Below are positions 23,544-32,766 of a stretch of 50,055 nt of DNA, piece by piece; the stretch's first letter is position 1; each line of letters begins with the position of its first letter. The notes beneath the pieces were generated by a model. That model was not told the origin of the DNA, ran no database searches, and saw only the letters and a list, made by a program, of their open reading frames with translations. The stretch lies in the NCBI GenBank assembly GCA_030632085.1, contig DAOVJY010000008.1, forward strand, positions 1 through 50,055, written 5' to 3'. Position numbers and translations under genes: made by a program. Source of the stretch: Candidatus Omnitrophota bacterium (lineage in GTDB: Bacteria > Omnitrophota > Gorgyraeia > JAGLLT01).

Positions 23544-24500
23544 TTAAAAACCTATATCACTTATTATTTTCTTTAAAGCCGAGGCTGAATTTCTGAAAGC
23601 TTTCTCTTCTTGAGGTGATAACTCTATATTTAAAACCTGCTTTACCCCAGCCTTATTTACTATAGCCGGCAGGCTCAAATAAACATTTTCAACTCCCAGA
23701 TATCCTTTAGCTAATGATGAAATAGGAAGTATTGAATTTTCATCATTTAAAATAGCTCTGGTAATTCTTAATAATGCCAAACCTATACCATAAGAAGTTT
23801 CACCCTTGCTCTCAATTATCTTATAAGCTGAATCTTTAACTTCCTTAAATATGCCGGCTAACACTTTTTCTCTTTTACAGCTTTTAAAATGATCGCAAGT
23901 CGGGCAATAATTCTTTAACAACATCCCGCCTATCATAGCCGTACTCCAGGCCGCGAATTCACTATCGCCGTGCTCACCTAAAATATAGCCATGAATATTA
24001 TGGGGATCTATACGGCAATGATCAGCCAATAAAAATCTTAAGCGGGCTGTATCTAAGACTGTACCTGAACCGATGACTTCATGGGCCGGTTTGCCTGAAA
24101 CCTTATAAGCGACATAGCTTAAGATATCAACAGGATTAGTTACAACAAGAATGATAGCTGCCGGCACATAGCGAACAATTTCGGGAATTATGGCCTTAAA
24201 AAGCTCGGCATTATCCTTAATTAACTCCAGGCGGCTTTGGCCGGGTTTTTGTTTTTTACCGGCTGTAACTACAACCAAATCTGAATTTTTTATATCAGGA
24301 TAATCTCCGGCCCTAATTTCTACTGGTGAAATATATGGAGCGCCATGGCATAGGTCCATCACTTCACCTTCAAGGTGTTTCTTATCCAAATCAGCAATAA
24401 CCAGTTCTCTCACTAAACCATTCATAATTAGGGCATAAGCATAACGAATACCTACATTACCCGCTCCTATAATGGACACTTTGGGTTTTAAATTATCCAT
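23544..24500 (-). CDS. ldh: L-lactate dehydrogenase
   Basis: 318 aa NAD-dependent dehydrogenase. Rossmann GAGNVG (12-17); specificity loop KKQKPGQSR with Gln84 at the position that marks lactate rather than malate dehydrogenase; NPVD; DTARLR; catalytic His177 (LGEHGDSE). A small Cys insert NYCPTCDHFKSCKR is also seen in some LDHs. A GAGGAG site precedes the ATG. It heads the redox unit with the flavin reductase, half-ferritin and rubrerythrin. Confidence 0.9.
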   Translation of the reverse strand: MDNLKPKVSIIGAGNVGIRYAYALIMNGLVRELVIADLDKKHLEGEVMDLCHGAPYISPVEIRAGDYPDIKNSDLVVVTAGKKQKPGQSRLELIKDNAELFKAIIPEIVRYVPAAIILVVTNPVDILSYVAYKVSGKPAHEVIGSGTVLDTARLRFLLADHCRIDPHNIHGYILGEHGDSEFAAWSTAMIGGMLLKNYCPTCDHFKSCKREKVLAGIFKEVKDSAYKIIESKGETSYGIGLALLRITRAILNDENSILPISSLAKGYLGVENVYLSLPAIVNKAGVKQVLNIELSPQEEKAFRNSASALKKIISDIGF

Positions 24501-24615
24501 ATCTTGCTCCTCTAATAGAATAATAAAATCAGATTACAGTTTCTCACCACTCATCATTTCTTTAAGGTGGGTGGTTTAACGTCATACCTAAATGCTACCA
24601 TATTAGTATTATACT

Positions 24616-24639
24616 AGAAAATTGGGATGTGTCCCTAAT
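24616..24639. repeat. Solo copy of the RAYT2-associated repeat
   Basis: AGAAAATTGGGATGTGTCCC plus TAAT, identical to the repeat upstream of RAYT2. It lies 2.6 kb from the transposase in the ldh upstream gap. The rest of the 24501-24648 gap holds a TATAAT box (about 24614-24609) and a weak CCAC/GTGG dyad. Confidence 0.85.
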
Positions 24640-24648
24640 AAAAAAATG

Positions 24649-26511
24649 CTACTCTTTCATCCTGTGGCGTTCAGTCAGGAGGACTATATCGCGCAGTTCT
24701 TCAACATTCTTGGCGTTCTTCCAGTTGTTTTCAAATTCTTTTTCCTGGACTATTTGGGCGATAGCCGATAAAGCTCTTAAGTGAAAATTTCTCTCATCTT
24801 TTGAGCCGGCCAAGACAAAAACAGTATTAACAGGAACTCTTACGCCTTCAAATTTTACGCCTACTTTGCATCTGGCCAAAAGAATATAAAATTCCTTTTC
24901 ACCTTCGCAGATAATATGCGGAATAGCCAGGCCGTCTTTTATTACCGTACTGGATTCTTTTTCACGCTGGACTAATAATTCATAAATATAATCGGCATCT
25001 TTATTTAGTTTTTCAGCGAGTTTTTCAGCTACTTTCTTAAAAAATTCCGCCATACTAACACTCTCTTCTATATCAACTACTAAGGCCTCTTTTATTAATT
25101 TATCAAAACGGTCTTCTGAAATATCATCTCTTTCTCTGATAATCTCTTTTAGTTCCACTCTTAATAGGTCATCGGTCAGTTCTTTATTAGTCAGGCGTTC
25201 TACAATATGAATTATAGCTGAGGTGCGTTTGACTCTAAAACTACCAAATACTAAATACCAGATAAGGCCGGTCAAAATAAAACCAATAACCATAGTAATC
25301 GGTGTAGCTCCCATCTTATAAATTAAAAATACACATCCCCCAACTCCTGCTATCTGTATCCAGGGATATAACGGTGACTTAAACGCGGGCTGATAGTTGG
25401 GAATCTTGCTTTCACGCATAATAATCAAAGCGATATTTATTAAAATATAAATAAGTATTAAGAATACGCTGGCGGCTTTAATCAAGAGTTCCAGAGGAAG
25501 AAAGATAATGCTGACCATTATAAATATTGAGGTTAAGATAATAGAAAAATGAGGTGTACTAAATTTTTTATTAATTTTTCCCAAAAAAGAAGGCATAAGG
25601 CCGTCTCGGCTCATAGCCAGAGGATAACGCGAGGCTGCCATAATCCCGGCATTAGCCGTTGAGACAAAAGCCAGGATTGCTCCAATAGCCATCAGGACCG
25701 CTCCCCAGCCGGGCATAGAAACTGCCGCGCCATCTGAAATCGGAGTTATGGTCCCGGCAAGCTTATCGGCATCTATTAAACCCGTAGTAATAAAAACAAC
25801 TAAAGCATAAATAAGGCCGACTATTATCAAAGAAAGGAACATTCCCAACGGAATATTCCTGGCGGGATTTTCCACTTCTTCGGCCACGCTGGCAATTTTA
25901 GTTAAGCCGCCATAAGAAACAAATATAAAACCCGCCGTGGCAAAAACCGCGGCCGAACCATATGGAGCAAAAGGTTTAAAGTGATGGAGATCTATAGCGG
26001 TAAACCCCTTAGTTATATATAAAACTAAAAGAGCAATTAAACTTAAAACCAAAGCTACCTGAAAACGGCCGGCATGTTTTATACCTTTTAAATTAACAAG
26101 CATAAAAAGAAAACAGAATAAGACAGAAACCACCCTTATATCCACACTATGAAAATGAGGTACTAAAGCCACATAGGCACCCATACCAATTAAGGCAAAG
26201 GCGCTTTTAAGACTCAAAGAAAACCAAGTTGCCATCCCGCCGACAGTTCCGGCGGCAGCTCCCATACTTCTGGTAATAAAAAAATAATCCCCTCCGGCTT
26301 TAGGCATGGCTGAAGCTAATTCCGCCATACTCAAAACAGTGGGAATTACAAAAACACTGGCAACTATATACGAAAGAAAAAGCGCGGGGCCAACCTGAGC
26401 TGAGGCAATTCCGGGTAAGATAAAAAGACCGGAACTTATCATAGCTCCTGAGGCTATGCAGAAAACATCAAGCAGGCTTAGAGATTTTTTAAGGCGACTT
26501 TGCTTATTCAT
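24649..26511 (-). CDS. APC amino-acid permease fused to a PTS EIIA-like domain
   Basis: 620 aa. Residues 1-430 are an APC-superfamily transporter with about 12 helices (SGAMISSGLFILPGIAS; NPARNIPLG). Residues about 480-615 are a PTS EIIA type-2 domain with the phosphorylatable His532 in GLAIPHI. The EIIA part may regulate the transporter by phosphorylation; no PTS sugar channel is present. It overlaps thyX by eight bases. The substrate cannot be read from the sequence. Confidence 0.88.
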   Translation of the reverse strand: MNKQSRLKKSLSLLDVFCIASGAMISSGLFILPGIASAQVGPALFLSYIVASVFVIPTVLSMAELASAMPKAGGDYFFITRSMGAAAGTVGGMATWFSLSLKSAFALIGMGAYVALVPHFHSVDIRVVSVLFCFLFMLVNLKGIKHAGRFQVALVLSLIALLVLYITKGFTAIDLHHFKPFAPYGSAAVFATAGFIFVSYGGLTKIASVAEEVENPARNIPLGMFLSLIIVGLIYALVVFITTGLIDADKLAGTITPISDGAAVSMPGWGAVLMAIGAILAFVSTANAGIMAASRYPLAMSRDGLMPSFLGKINKKFSTPHFSIILTSIFIMVSIIFLPLELLIKAASVFLILIYILINIALIIMRESKIPNYQPAFKSPLYPWIQIAGVGGCVFLIYKMGATPITMVIGFILTGLIWYLVFGSFRVKRTSAIIHIVERLTNKELTDDLLRVELKEIIRERDDISEDRFDKLIKEALVVDIEESVSMAEFFKKVAEKLAEKLNKDADYIYELLVQREKESSTVIKDGLAIPHIICEGEKEFYILLARCKVGVKFEGVRVPVNTVFVLAGSKDERNFHLRALSAIAQIVQEKEFENNWKNAKNVEELRDIVLLTERHRMKE

Positions 26512-27244
26512 TACTATTAATTATATCACTTTTTACAGGATATCTGCCGCAGGTAAATTTTTTACCCTCGGGGCAGTATCCCAAGGCTTCACATTTAGCC
26601 CCCGCTTTTGAGAAAACAGCCGGCAGTTCTTTTTTGCAAACGCTAAGCATCTTATCGGCTAAAGCTTTTATTTCCCATTGAGCCCGGCTGCAGCATCTCA
26701 AAGAAAAGAAATGTAAAAGCTCCCGGCAGTTCATGGTAATGACTATTTTAGTCTCTGCCCCTTGGGGCAAAACAAATCTGGCGTCCTGATTTGCCTTTTC
26801 TGCAACTATACCCTTACTTTTCAGTAAATGCAATAGTTGGTTATACCCCTCTTGAATGCGACTTAAAACATCTTCATATTCTTTTAGGGCCTCAGGATCT
26901 TTTTTAATTGTAGGAGGAATAATAAAACTAAAATTATTTTCTTTAACATATCTCTGGCTCTGCTGTGAATAAGAAGCCAATCTGTGCCTGACTAACTGAT
27001 GAGTTAAGGCGCGCGAGACACCCTCAACCGCAAAGGTAAATTTAACATGTTCCAGGGGGCTCTCATGGCCCGAGGCGGCAATTTTGGCAATAAACTCCGC
27101 CATCTTTTTGGGGTCTTCTTTGGACTTCTCAAATATATCACCCGCGAACTCCGCTGAATAGCACTGCCTGCAAGCCGCGTATATCAACGATAAAGCATTC
27201 TGAGTTAAATCTAAAAGTTTTACTTTAAGTTCTTTCTCAGGCAT
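26504..27244 (-). CDS. thyX: Flavin-dependent thymidylate synthase
   Basis: 246 aa. Makes dTMP from dUMP with methylene-tetrahydrofolate and FADH2. The ThyX motif RHRxxSxxxxSxR is present as RHRLASYSQQSQR (86-98). ESPLEHVKFTFAVEGVSRAL and the C-terminal NCRELLHFFSLRCCSRAQWE are family segments. It overlaps metE by one base and sits with other folate genes. Confidence 0.95.
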   Translation of the reverse strand: MPEKELKVKLLDLTQNALSLIYAACRQCYSAEFAGDIFEKSKEDPKKMAEFIAKIAASGHESPLEHVKFTFAVEGVSRALTHQLVRHRLASYSQQSQRYVKENNFSFIIPPTIKKDPEALKEYEDVLSRIQEGYNQLLHLLKSKGIVAEKANQDARFVLPQGAETKIVITMNCRELLHFFSLRCCSRAQWEIKALADKMLSVCKKELPAVFSKAGAKCEALGYCPEGKKFTCGRYPVKSDIINSNE

Positions 27245-29406
27245 TACTTTAATTCCTCACGTAATTTTTTAGCCAGGGTTACTAAATTCTTTAATGAAGC
27301 TTCTGTCTCCGGCCAGTCTCTGGTCTTAAGGCCGCAGTCGGGATTAATCCAGAAATTTTCTTTCGAAAGAGCTTCCAAAGAACATCTGACAACTTCTTCC
27401 ATATCCTCTATGCTAGGTATTGCCGGTGAGTGGATGTCCCAGACACCAAGCCCGATCTGCCTCTCAAAGTTAACCTTCTTGAAATCTTTAATAATATCAC
27501 CCTTGCTTCTGGTGGCTTCAATGGTAATACAGTCGAAGTCCATCCGGCAAATATAATCTATGATCTCGCCAAATTCGGAATAACACATATGAGTGTGAAT
27601 CTGGGTTTGGGGCTTGGAAATGGACGAGAGATTAAAACATTTAGCCGCCCAGTCAAAATACTTAGGCCAGTCTTTTTTCTTAATAGGAGCTTTTTCTCTA
27701 TAGGCGGCTTCGTCAATCTGGATAATTTTAATACCGGCAGCTTCATAATCTTTGACCTCATCCTGCAGGCAAAGGCCTATCTGGTAAGCTACTTCTTCTA
27801 CCGGGATATCTATTCTGTTAAAGCTCCAGGCGATTATAGTTACAGGGCCCGTAAGCATACCTTTAACGGTTTTTTCCGTTAGGCTCTGGGCGTATTTTAC
27901 TTCCTCGATAGTCATAGGTTCCGGACGTGAAACCTCACCATAAATAATCGGCGGCCTGTAGCCTCTGGTGCCATAGGAAATAATAAACGCTTTTTTAGTG
28001 GTGGCAATACCGTCTAATTTCTGGGCAAAGAACTCAACCATATCGGTTCTCTCAAACTCACCATGAACAAAGACATCAAGGCCCATATCTTCCTGGAATT
28101 TAATCAAGTTATCAATTTTACCTTTAATAAATTCTTTGTAATCAGCTTCGCTTAAACTACCTTTTCTAAAAGCGGCTCTCTTGGCTCTTAATTCTTTATC
28201 CTGAGGATAACTGCCAATAGTAGTTGTCGGAAATAATGGGAGCTTAAGAATTTCTCTCTGCATTTTATTCCTTTGAGCATAAGGAGTGTTTTTTATGAAA
28301 TCGCCGTCTTTTAGATTAGAAATTTTATCTTTAATCTGTTGGTTTAGGCCGTAATCACCGGCATCTTTATTCCAACCAGCGGCAGCTTCACTGTTACCTT
28401 CAAAAACATCTTTAATCAGCTTAAGCTCATTAAGCCTTTCTTTGGCAAAGGAGATTTTACTTAGAAGCCTTTCATCTAAATCCTCCCCTTCAATAGTAAC
28501 CGGCAGGTGATACAAAGGAGCGGCATTAGAAACTATAACATTCTTAGCTATAGAAGATAGTTCTTTTAAGGTGGCTGCAGCTGAAGTAATATCTGTTCTC
28601 CAGATATTTCTACCGTCAACTAAACCGGCGATAAGAGTTTTATCTTCAGGAAAACCAACTTTTTTAATGTTATCAAGATTGGCTTTACCGTTTACAAAAT
28701 CAAGCCCGATAGCGGCTACCGGAAGCTCATATAAATCTTTTAAGAAATCTACAGCTTCATAATAAGTAAAAAGGTTTATCTTTACATTTAGGCCTTCAAA
28801 CTTTTTATAAGCTTCTTTAATAGCCGCGATTTCATCAGCTTCCAGCTCTAAAACAAAAGCCGGCTCATCAAACTGAACCTCTTCAAACTCATGGATAAGC
28901 TCAACATAAGTATTAGTTAAACTTAAAAGCATCTCCTTAAACTTCTCTTTATCTACACCTTTAGAAAGCTTTAAGAAAGTGAAAGGGCCGATAAAATAAG
29001 GAATACCCTTATTAAACTCAGCTAATTTACATTTGGGCTTATTAGACGCGGCTTTAAAACCTACTCCTTCTATCTCGGAAACCAGGTAGTGATAATTGGT
29101 ATTAAACCATTTAGTCATCTCCAGGGCATCTTTGCCGCGGCAGAGTTCATAATACTCATCCGGAGTATTATAACTTTTTAATCCCAGCATGATAGCTGTA
29201 TCCAGCATATTATCATACATAGTCATTTCACCTATAGGAAATTTATCAACATAGTTTTCATAAGTAGAAAGCGTATTTTCTTCAATGGCTTTTAAGCCGC
29301 TTTTTAATTCGCTTTCTGAAATAGCTTTTTTCCAATAGCTTTCAGTTACTTTTTTAAATTCTCTGTTCTCTCCGAGTCTGGGGAAGCCGTACGCGTAAGT
29401 CTGCAT
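27244..29406 (-). CDS. metE: Cobalamin-independent methionine synthase
   Basis: 720 aa. Transfers methyl from methyl-tetrahydrofolate polyglutamate to homocysteine. Two similar barrels; the C-terminal one has zinc ligands H606, C608, E630 and C691 (HTHMCYSEF, TIEATR, NPDCGLKTR). Slightly shorter than E. coli MetE. A strong AGGAGG site precedes the ATG. Upstream lies a 33-bp element shared with gcvH. No metF is visible in the window. Confidence 0.96.
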   Translation of the reverse strand: MQTYAYGFPRLGENREFKKVTESYWKKAISESELKSGLKAIEENTLSTYENYVDKFPIGEMTMYDNMLDTAIMLGLKSYNTPDEYYELCRGKDALEMTKWFNTNYHYLVSEIEGVGFKAASNKPKCKLAEFNKGIPYFIGPFTFLKLSKGVDKEKFKEMLLSLTNTYVELIHEFEEVQFDEPAFVLELEADEIAAIKEAYKKFEGLNVKINLFTYYEAVDFLKDLYELPVAAIGLDFVNGKANLDNIKKVGFPEDKTLIAGLVDGRNIWRTDITSAAATLKELSSIAKNVIVSNAAPLYHLPVTIEGEDLDERLLSKISFAKERLNELKLIKDVFEGNSEAAAGWNKDAGDYGLNQQIKDKISNLKDGDFIKNTPYAQRNKMQREILKLPLFPTTTIGSYPQDKELRAKRAAFRKGSLSEADYKEFIKGKIDNLIKFQEDMGLDVFVHGEFERTDMVEFFAQKLDGIATTKKAFIISYGTRGYRPPIIYGEVSRPEPMTIEEVKYAQSLTEKTVKGMLTGPVTIIAWSFNRIDIPVEEVAYQIGLCLQDEVKDYEAAGIKIIQIDEAAYREKAPIKKKDWPKYFDWAAKCFNLSSISKPQTQIHTHMCYSEFGEIIDYICRMDFDCITIEATRSKGDIIKDFKKVNFERQIGLGVWDIHSPAIPSIEDMEEVVRCSLEALSKENFWINPDCGLKTRDWPETEASLKNLVTLAKKLREELK

Positions 29407-29430
29407 TTAATACTACCTCCTGTTTTACCG

Positions 29431-29463
29431 TTTCGTATTGTCAAAAATATTTTAACTTTAAAT
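29431..29463 (-). promoter_or_regulatory. Element upstream of metE shared with gcvH
   Basis: TTTCGTATTGTCAAAAATAT followed by TTTAACTTTAAAT (plus-strand reading). It matches 34542-34573 at about 31 of 33 positions, at similar distance from the start codon. It could be an operator, part of a promoter, or the end of a dispersed repeat. I could not assign -35/-10 boxes. Confidence 0.55.
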
Positions 29464-29496
29464 CACCAATAATTTTAAATAACCAAGTTATACCTT

Positions 29497-29603
29497 TGCG
29501 GACACGAGCAAGCCCTGTCCCTATTTACACCTGTCTTGCTTTGGTTATTTGAATTTGGTTATTGGTCATTGTTTGGTTATTGTTTCTTGTATCTTGGTTA
29601 TTT
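29497..29603. repeat. GGTTATT-rich repeat plus REP-like hairpin between lipA and metE
   Basis: 29528-29603 matches 34570-34650 in inverted orientation at roughly 85% by eye (GGTTATTTGAATTTGGTTAT and similar). Next to it, GCGGACACGAGCAAGCCCTG with TCCC (29497-29521) forms an imperfect GGACA...TGTCC hairpin typical of REP-like sequences. The repeat reaches into lipA and encodes its last residues. Confidence 0.65.
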
Positions 29604-30480
29604 TATTCTTTTTCTTCTTCATTGCTTCCAAAGCCTCCCTGGCTTTATAAGAACTCCTAACATAAGGAGCACTAGCTACAAATTTAAATCCCTTTTTAAG
29701 AGCTTCCTGTTTATATTCTTTAAATTTTTCCGGGCTTATAAAATCAATTACCGGGTGATGGTTTTTGCTGGGACTAAGATACTGCCCCAAGGTTAAAAAA
29801 TCACAATCAGCCTCTCTTAAATCATCAAAAACTTTTAAAACCTCTTTTTCCGTCTCACCCAAGCCCAGCATCAAGCCGGACTTAGTAAATATAGAAGGGT
29901 CTTTCTCTTTTGTATATTTTAATACTTCAAGCGATATCCCATAGTCAGCCAGAGGCCTGACCTGATTATATAAAGCGGGTATAGTCTCAACGTTATGATT
30001 GAGAACATCCGGCTTGGCATCTATAACAATATCAAACAATTTTTTCTCACCCTGAAAGTCGGGAATAAGAACTTCAACGCTTTCGGCCCGGGTGTTTTCT
30101 TTTATTTCTCTTATAGTCCTACTAAAAATATCAGCACCCTGCAATTTGAGATCATCTCTGGTGACACTGGTAATAACCACATGCTTTAAACCTAATCTTT
30201 TAACCGCTTGAGCAACTCTCTCAGGCTCATCTAAGTCTATTTTTTGAGGTTCGCCCTTAGTGACTCCACAGAAACGGCAGTTACGAGTACAAACATCACC
30301 TAAAATCATAAAAGTTGCCTGTCCACTACTAAAACACTCCCCTATATTAGGGCAATGCGCTTCCTCGCAAACCGTATTTAAGTTCAGGTCCGCTAAAAGC
30401 TCTTTGGTTTTATTTAAATCCTTAAGATTTATCTTCTTGTTCAGCCAGGCAGGTTTCCCGGTTATCAAAGTACGGTTCAT
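29566..30480 (-). CDS. lipA: Lipoyl synthase
   Basis: 304 aa radical SAM enzyme that inserts two sulfurs into octanoyl groups on carrier proteins such as GcvH. Auxiliary cluster C38-x4-C43-x5-C49 ([12 protein letters not shown]); radical SAM cluster C64-x3-C68-x2-C71 (CTRNCRFC). The normal protein end is near [12 protein letters not shown]; the last about 13 residues ([12 protein letters not shown]) are encoded by the GGTTATT-type repeat. It overlaps the preceding acyltransferase gene by 59 bases. Confidence 0.94.
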   Translation of the reverse strand: MNRTLITGKPAWLNKKINLKDLNKTKELLADLNLNTVCEEAHCPNIGECFSSGQATFMILGDVCTRNCRFCGVTKGEPQKIDLDEPERVAQAVKRLGLKHVVITSVTRDDLKLQGADIFSRTIREIKENTRAESVEVLIPDFQGEKKLFDIVIDAKPDVLNHNVETIPALYNQVRPLADYGISLEVLKYTKEKDPSIFTKSGLMLGLGETEKEVLKVFDDLREADCDFLTLGQYLSPSKNHHPVIDFISPEKFKEYKQEALKKGFKFVASAPYVRSSYKAREALEAMKKKKNKITKIQETITKQ

Positions 30481-31297
30481 TTTCTTTTAAACTTTTTCCT
30501 TGTAGCTTTAGATTCCAGTCAAGATTATCGTATTTATCAGCCTTTAAGGATACTGTCAGGCCGTTTTCGACTTCAGTTAAACCTGAAAGCGTTAAACTAA
30601 CCTTAAAAACCTCTTTAAATGATTCTATTAGGATATGTTCTAGCTCGTAAAAAGTCAACGGTTTTTTAAGCAGGCTCTCTAATGAGCAAAACCGGTTAAT
30701 GCTCTTATAATCAGGATTAATAAGCATATTAAGACAACGGTGGATATCCAGTTTGAGCGGTATTGAGCCATGCTGGAAAACAACATTCTTCCTGCGCCTT
30801 TGGGCGTTACCGCCTATTTTTCTCCCCTTTATTAAAATATCGCAGCCCTCATTAGAGGCAAAACAGAAAGAAGCGAATTCCCGACTGTCTGTTTTTTCCA
30901 GGCCCATCTTATCGGCAAAATCGGCCTTAAGCCCCAATTTTTCATAAGCCCTTATTAAAAAAGAACATAGCACCTTAAATGAATGCTTGATATTATTAGT
31001 TTTTAAATCGTCTTTATCACAAACCAAACTGTAAGTAAGTTCCTGATCATGAAATATTATACCGCCTCCGGTCATGCGCCTTACAATACTAATATCATCC
31101 CGCGCGCAAGCGTTAATATTAAGCTCCTTGGCCGCGTCCTGAAAGTATCCCAGTGAATATGCCGCCGGTTTCCAACCATATATTCTTAAGGTAGGAAGCG
31201 TCTTATCTTTAAGGTAGCTTACAAACAGAGCCTCATCTATAGCCATATTGGTCGCGGCATCATTAAATCCGGATAATATCAGTCTCCAGCTGCTCAA
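30422..31297 (-). CDS. Lipoate-protein ligase family, LipM-like octanoyltransferase
   Basis: 291 aa of the biotin/lipoate ligase fold. [12 protein letters not shown] (about 73-84) and [19 protein letters not shown] with HGSIPL are family motifs. A Cys in [13 protein letters not shown] matches the position of the catalytic Cys of LipM, and the gene precedes lipA in a glycine-cleavage operon. This fits octanoylation of GcvH followed by LipA. A salvage ligase (LplA) remains possible. The start is TTG behind AAGGAA. The unusual C-terminal tail overlaps lipA. Confidence 0.85.
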   Translation of the reverse strand: MSSWRLILSGFNDAATNMAIDEALFVSYLKDKTLPTLRIYGWKPAAYSLGYFQDAAKELNINACARDDISIVRRMTGGGIIFHDQELTYSLVCDKDDLKTNNIKHSFKVLCSFLIRAYEKLGLKADFADKMGLEKTDSREFASFCFASNEGCDILIKGRKIGGNAQRRRKNVVFQHGSIPLKLDIHRCLNMLINPDYKSINRFCSLESLLKKPLTFYELEHILIESFKEVFKVSLTLSGLTEVENGLTVSLKADKYDNLDWNLKLQGKSLKENEPYFDNRETCLAEQEDKS

Positions 31298-31314
31298 TTT
31301 ATTTGTTCCTTGTT

Positions 31315-32766
31315 TTAAGGATTCCAGATAAGATTTAACTCTCTGGCTGCTTTGGTTTCATCCAGTCTTTTAACCGGCATATTTCCGGGAGCATTTTTTA
31401 ACTCCTGCGGGTTTTCTTTAGCAAGTTTCGCGATTTTCTTCATTAATTCAATAAAACTATCAATTGTCTCTTTTGACTCCGACTCTGTCGGCTCAATCAT
31501 CAGGGCCTCTTTTATAATAAGAGGAAAATATACCGTTGGCGGATGCACTCCGTTATCAATTAAATACTTGGCTATATCAAGAGCCATAATTCCACTTTGT
31601 TCTTTTTGTTTTGAGGCGGAAAAAACACATTCATGCATACAAATTTTATCATAGGGTAAGTCATAATCATTTTTTAAACTGACTCTTATATAATTAGCCG
31701 CCAGGACTGCCGCGTCTGAGGCCTCAGTAAGGCCTTCTTTGCCCAATAAAAGGATATAAGCGTAAGTTTTTAAAATAACTCCAAAGTTACCATAAAAAGG
31801 AGCGATATAACCGATGGATTTGGGCTTATTATATTCAAGATAAAACTTTCCCCGATCATCCTTAGCGACAACAGAAATAGGCAAGAATTTCACTAAATCT
31901 TCTGTTACCCCTACCGGGCCCGCTCCGGGCCCGCCGCCGCCATGCGGAGTTCCAAAGGTTTTATGTAAATTTAAATGCACAATATCAAAACCTATATCAC
32001 CGGGGCGGCACTTACCTAGAATTGCATTCAAGTTAGCTCCGTCATAATACATTAAGGCGCCTACTTCATGAGCCGCGTCTGATATTTCTTTTATGCGCGG
32101 GTTAAAAATGCCCAAGGTATTTGGACAGGTTAACATAACTCCGGCCACATCTTTATTTAAGTGTTTTTTAAATTCGCCTAAATCCATACAGCCATCCGAA
32201 TCTGTAGAAATAACAATCACTTCATAACCAGCTAAAGCGGCACTAGCCGGATTAGTCCCGTGAGAAGAATCAGGAATAATAATATATTTTCTGCGGCCAC
32301 CTTTAGTTTTATGATAAGCGGCCATGAGCATAGCTCCGGTTAGTTCTCCGTGGGCTCCAGCCATAGGCTGCATCGTAAAGGCGGCCATACCGGTTATGGC
32401 GCAAAGTTGTTTCTCTGTTTCATATAAAACCTCAAGCGCTCCCTGAGCCAGATAATCATCCTTTAACAACTGAGGCCATAAAGGATGTAAATTTGAAAAA
32501 TTATCTACGGCGGCCGCTTTTTCGCAAAATTTAGGATTATATTTCATGGTACATGATCCCAAAGGATAGAAGTTGGTATCCACAGAAAAATTCATTTTTG
32601 ATAAATTAGTAAAGTGTCGAACCACGTCTAACTCCGAGACTTCGGGTAAAAGCGCGCTTTCTTTCCTTAAATATTTACCGCGTAAACTCTTAGCCTTAGG
32701 AACATCATCCATGGGTAGTTTTACACCGCGTCTATCCGGAATACTTTTCTCAAATATTAATCGCAT
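31315..32766 (-). CDS. gcvPB: Glycine dehydrogenase (decarboxylating) subunit 2
   Basis: 483 aa PLP subunit of the split P-protein. The PLP lysine is K269 in HLNLHKTFGTPHGGG; NFYPLGSCTMKYNP, DSSHGTNPASAA and LTCPNTLGIF are signatures. It overlaps gcvPA by 10 bases and should form a heterotetramer with it. Confidence 0.96.
   Translation of the reverse strand: MRLIFEKSIPDRRGVKLPMDDVPKAKSLRGKYLRKESALLPEVSELDVVRHFTNLSKMNFSVDTNFYPLGSCTMKYNPKFCEKAAAVDNFSNLHPLWPQLLKDDYLAQGALEVLYETEKQLCAITGMAAFTMQPMAGAHGELTGAMLMAAYHKTKGGRRKYIIIPDSSHGTNPASAALAGYEVIVISTDSDGCMDLGEFKKHLNKDVAGVMLTCPNTLGIFNPRIKEISDAAHEVGALMYYDGANLNAILGKCRPGDIGFDIVHLNLHKTFGTPHGGGGPGAGPVGVTEDLVKFLPISVVAKDDRGKFYLEYNKPKSIGYIAPFYGNFGVILKTYAYILLLGKEGLTEASDAAVLAANYIRVSLKNDYDLPYDKICMHECVFSASKQKEQSGIMALDIAKYLIDNGVHPPTVYFPLIIKEALMIEPTESESKETIDSFIELMKKIAKLAKENPQELKNAPGNMPVKRLDETKAARELNLIWNP

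Noticed and set aside
21251-24639. GGGACACATCC copies as a CRISPR-like array
   Set aside because: Spacing is irregular, copies are inverted and there are too few; they flank a transposase.
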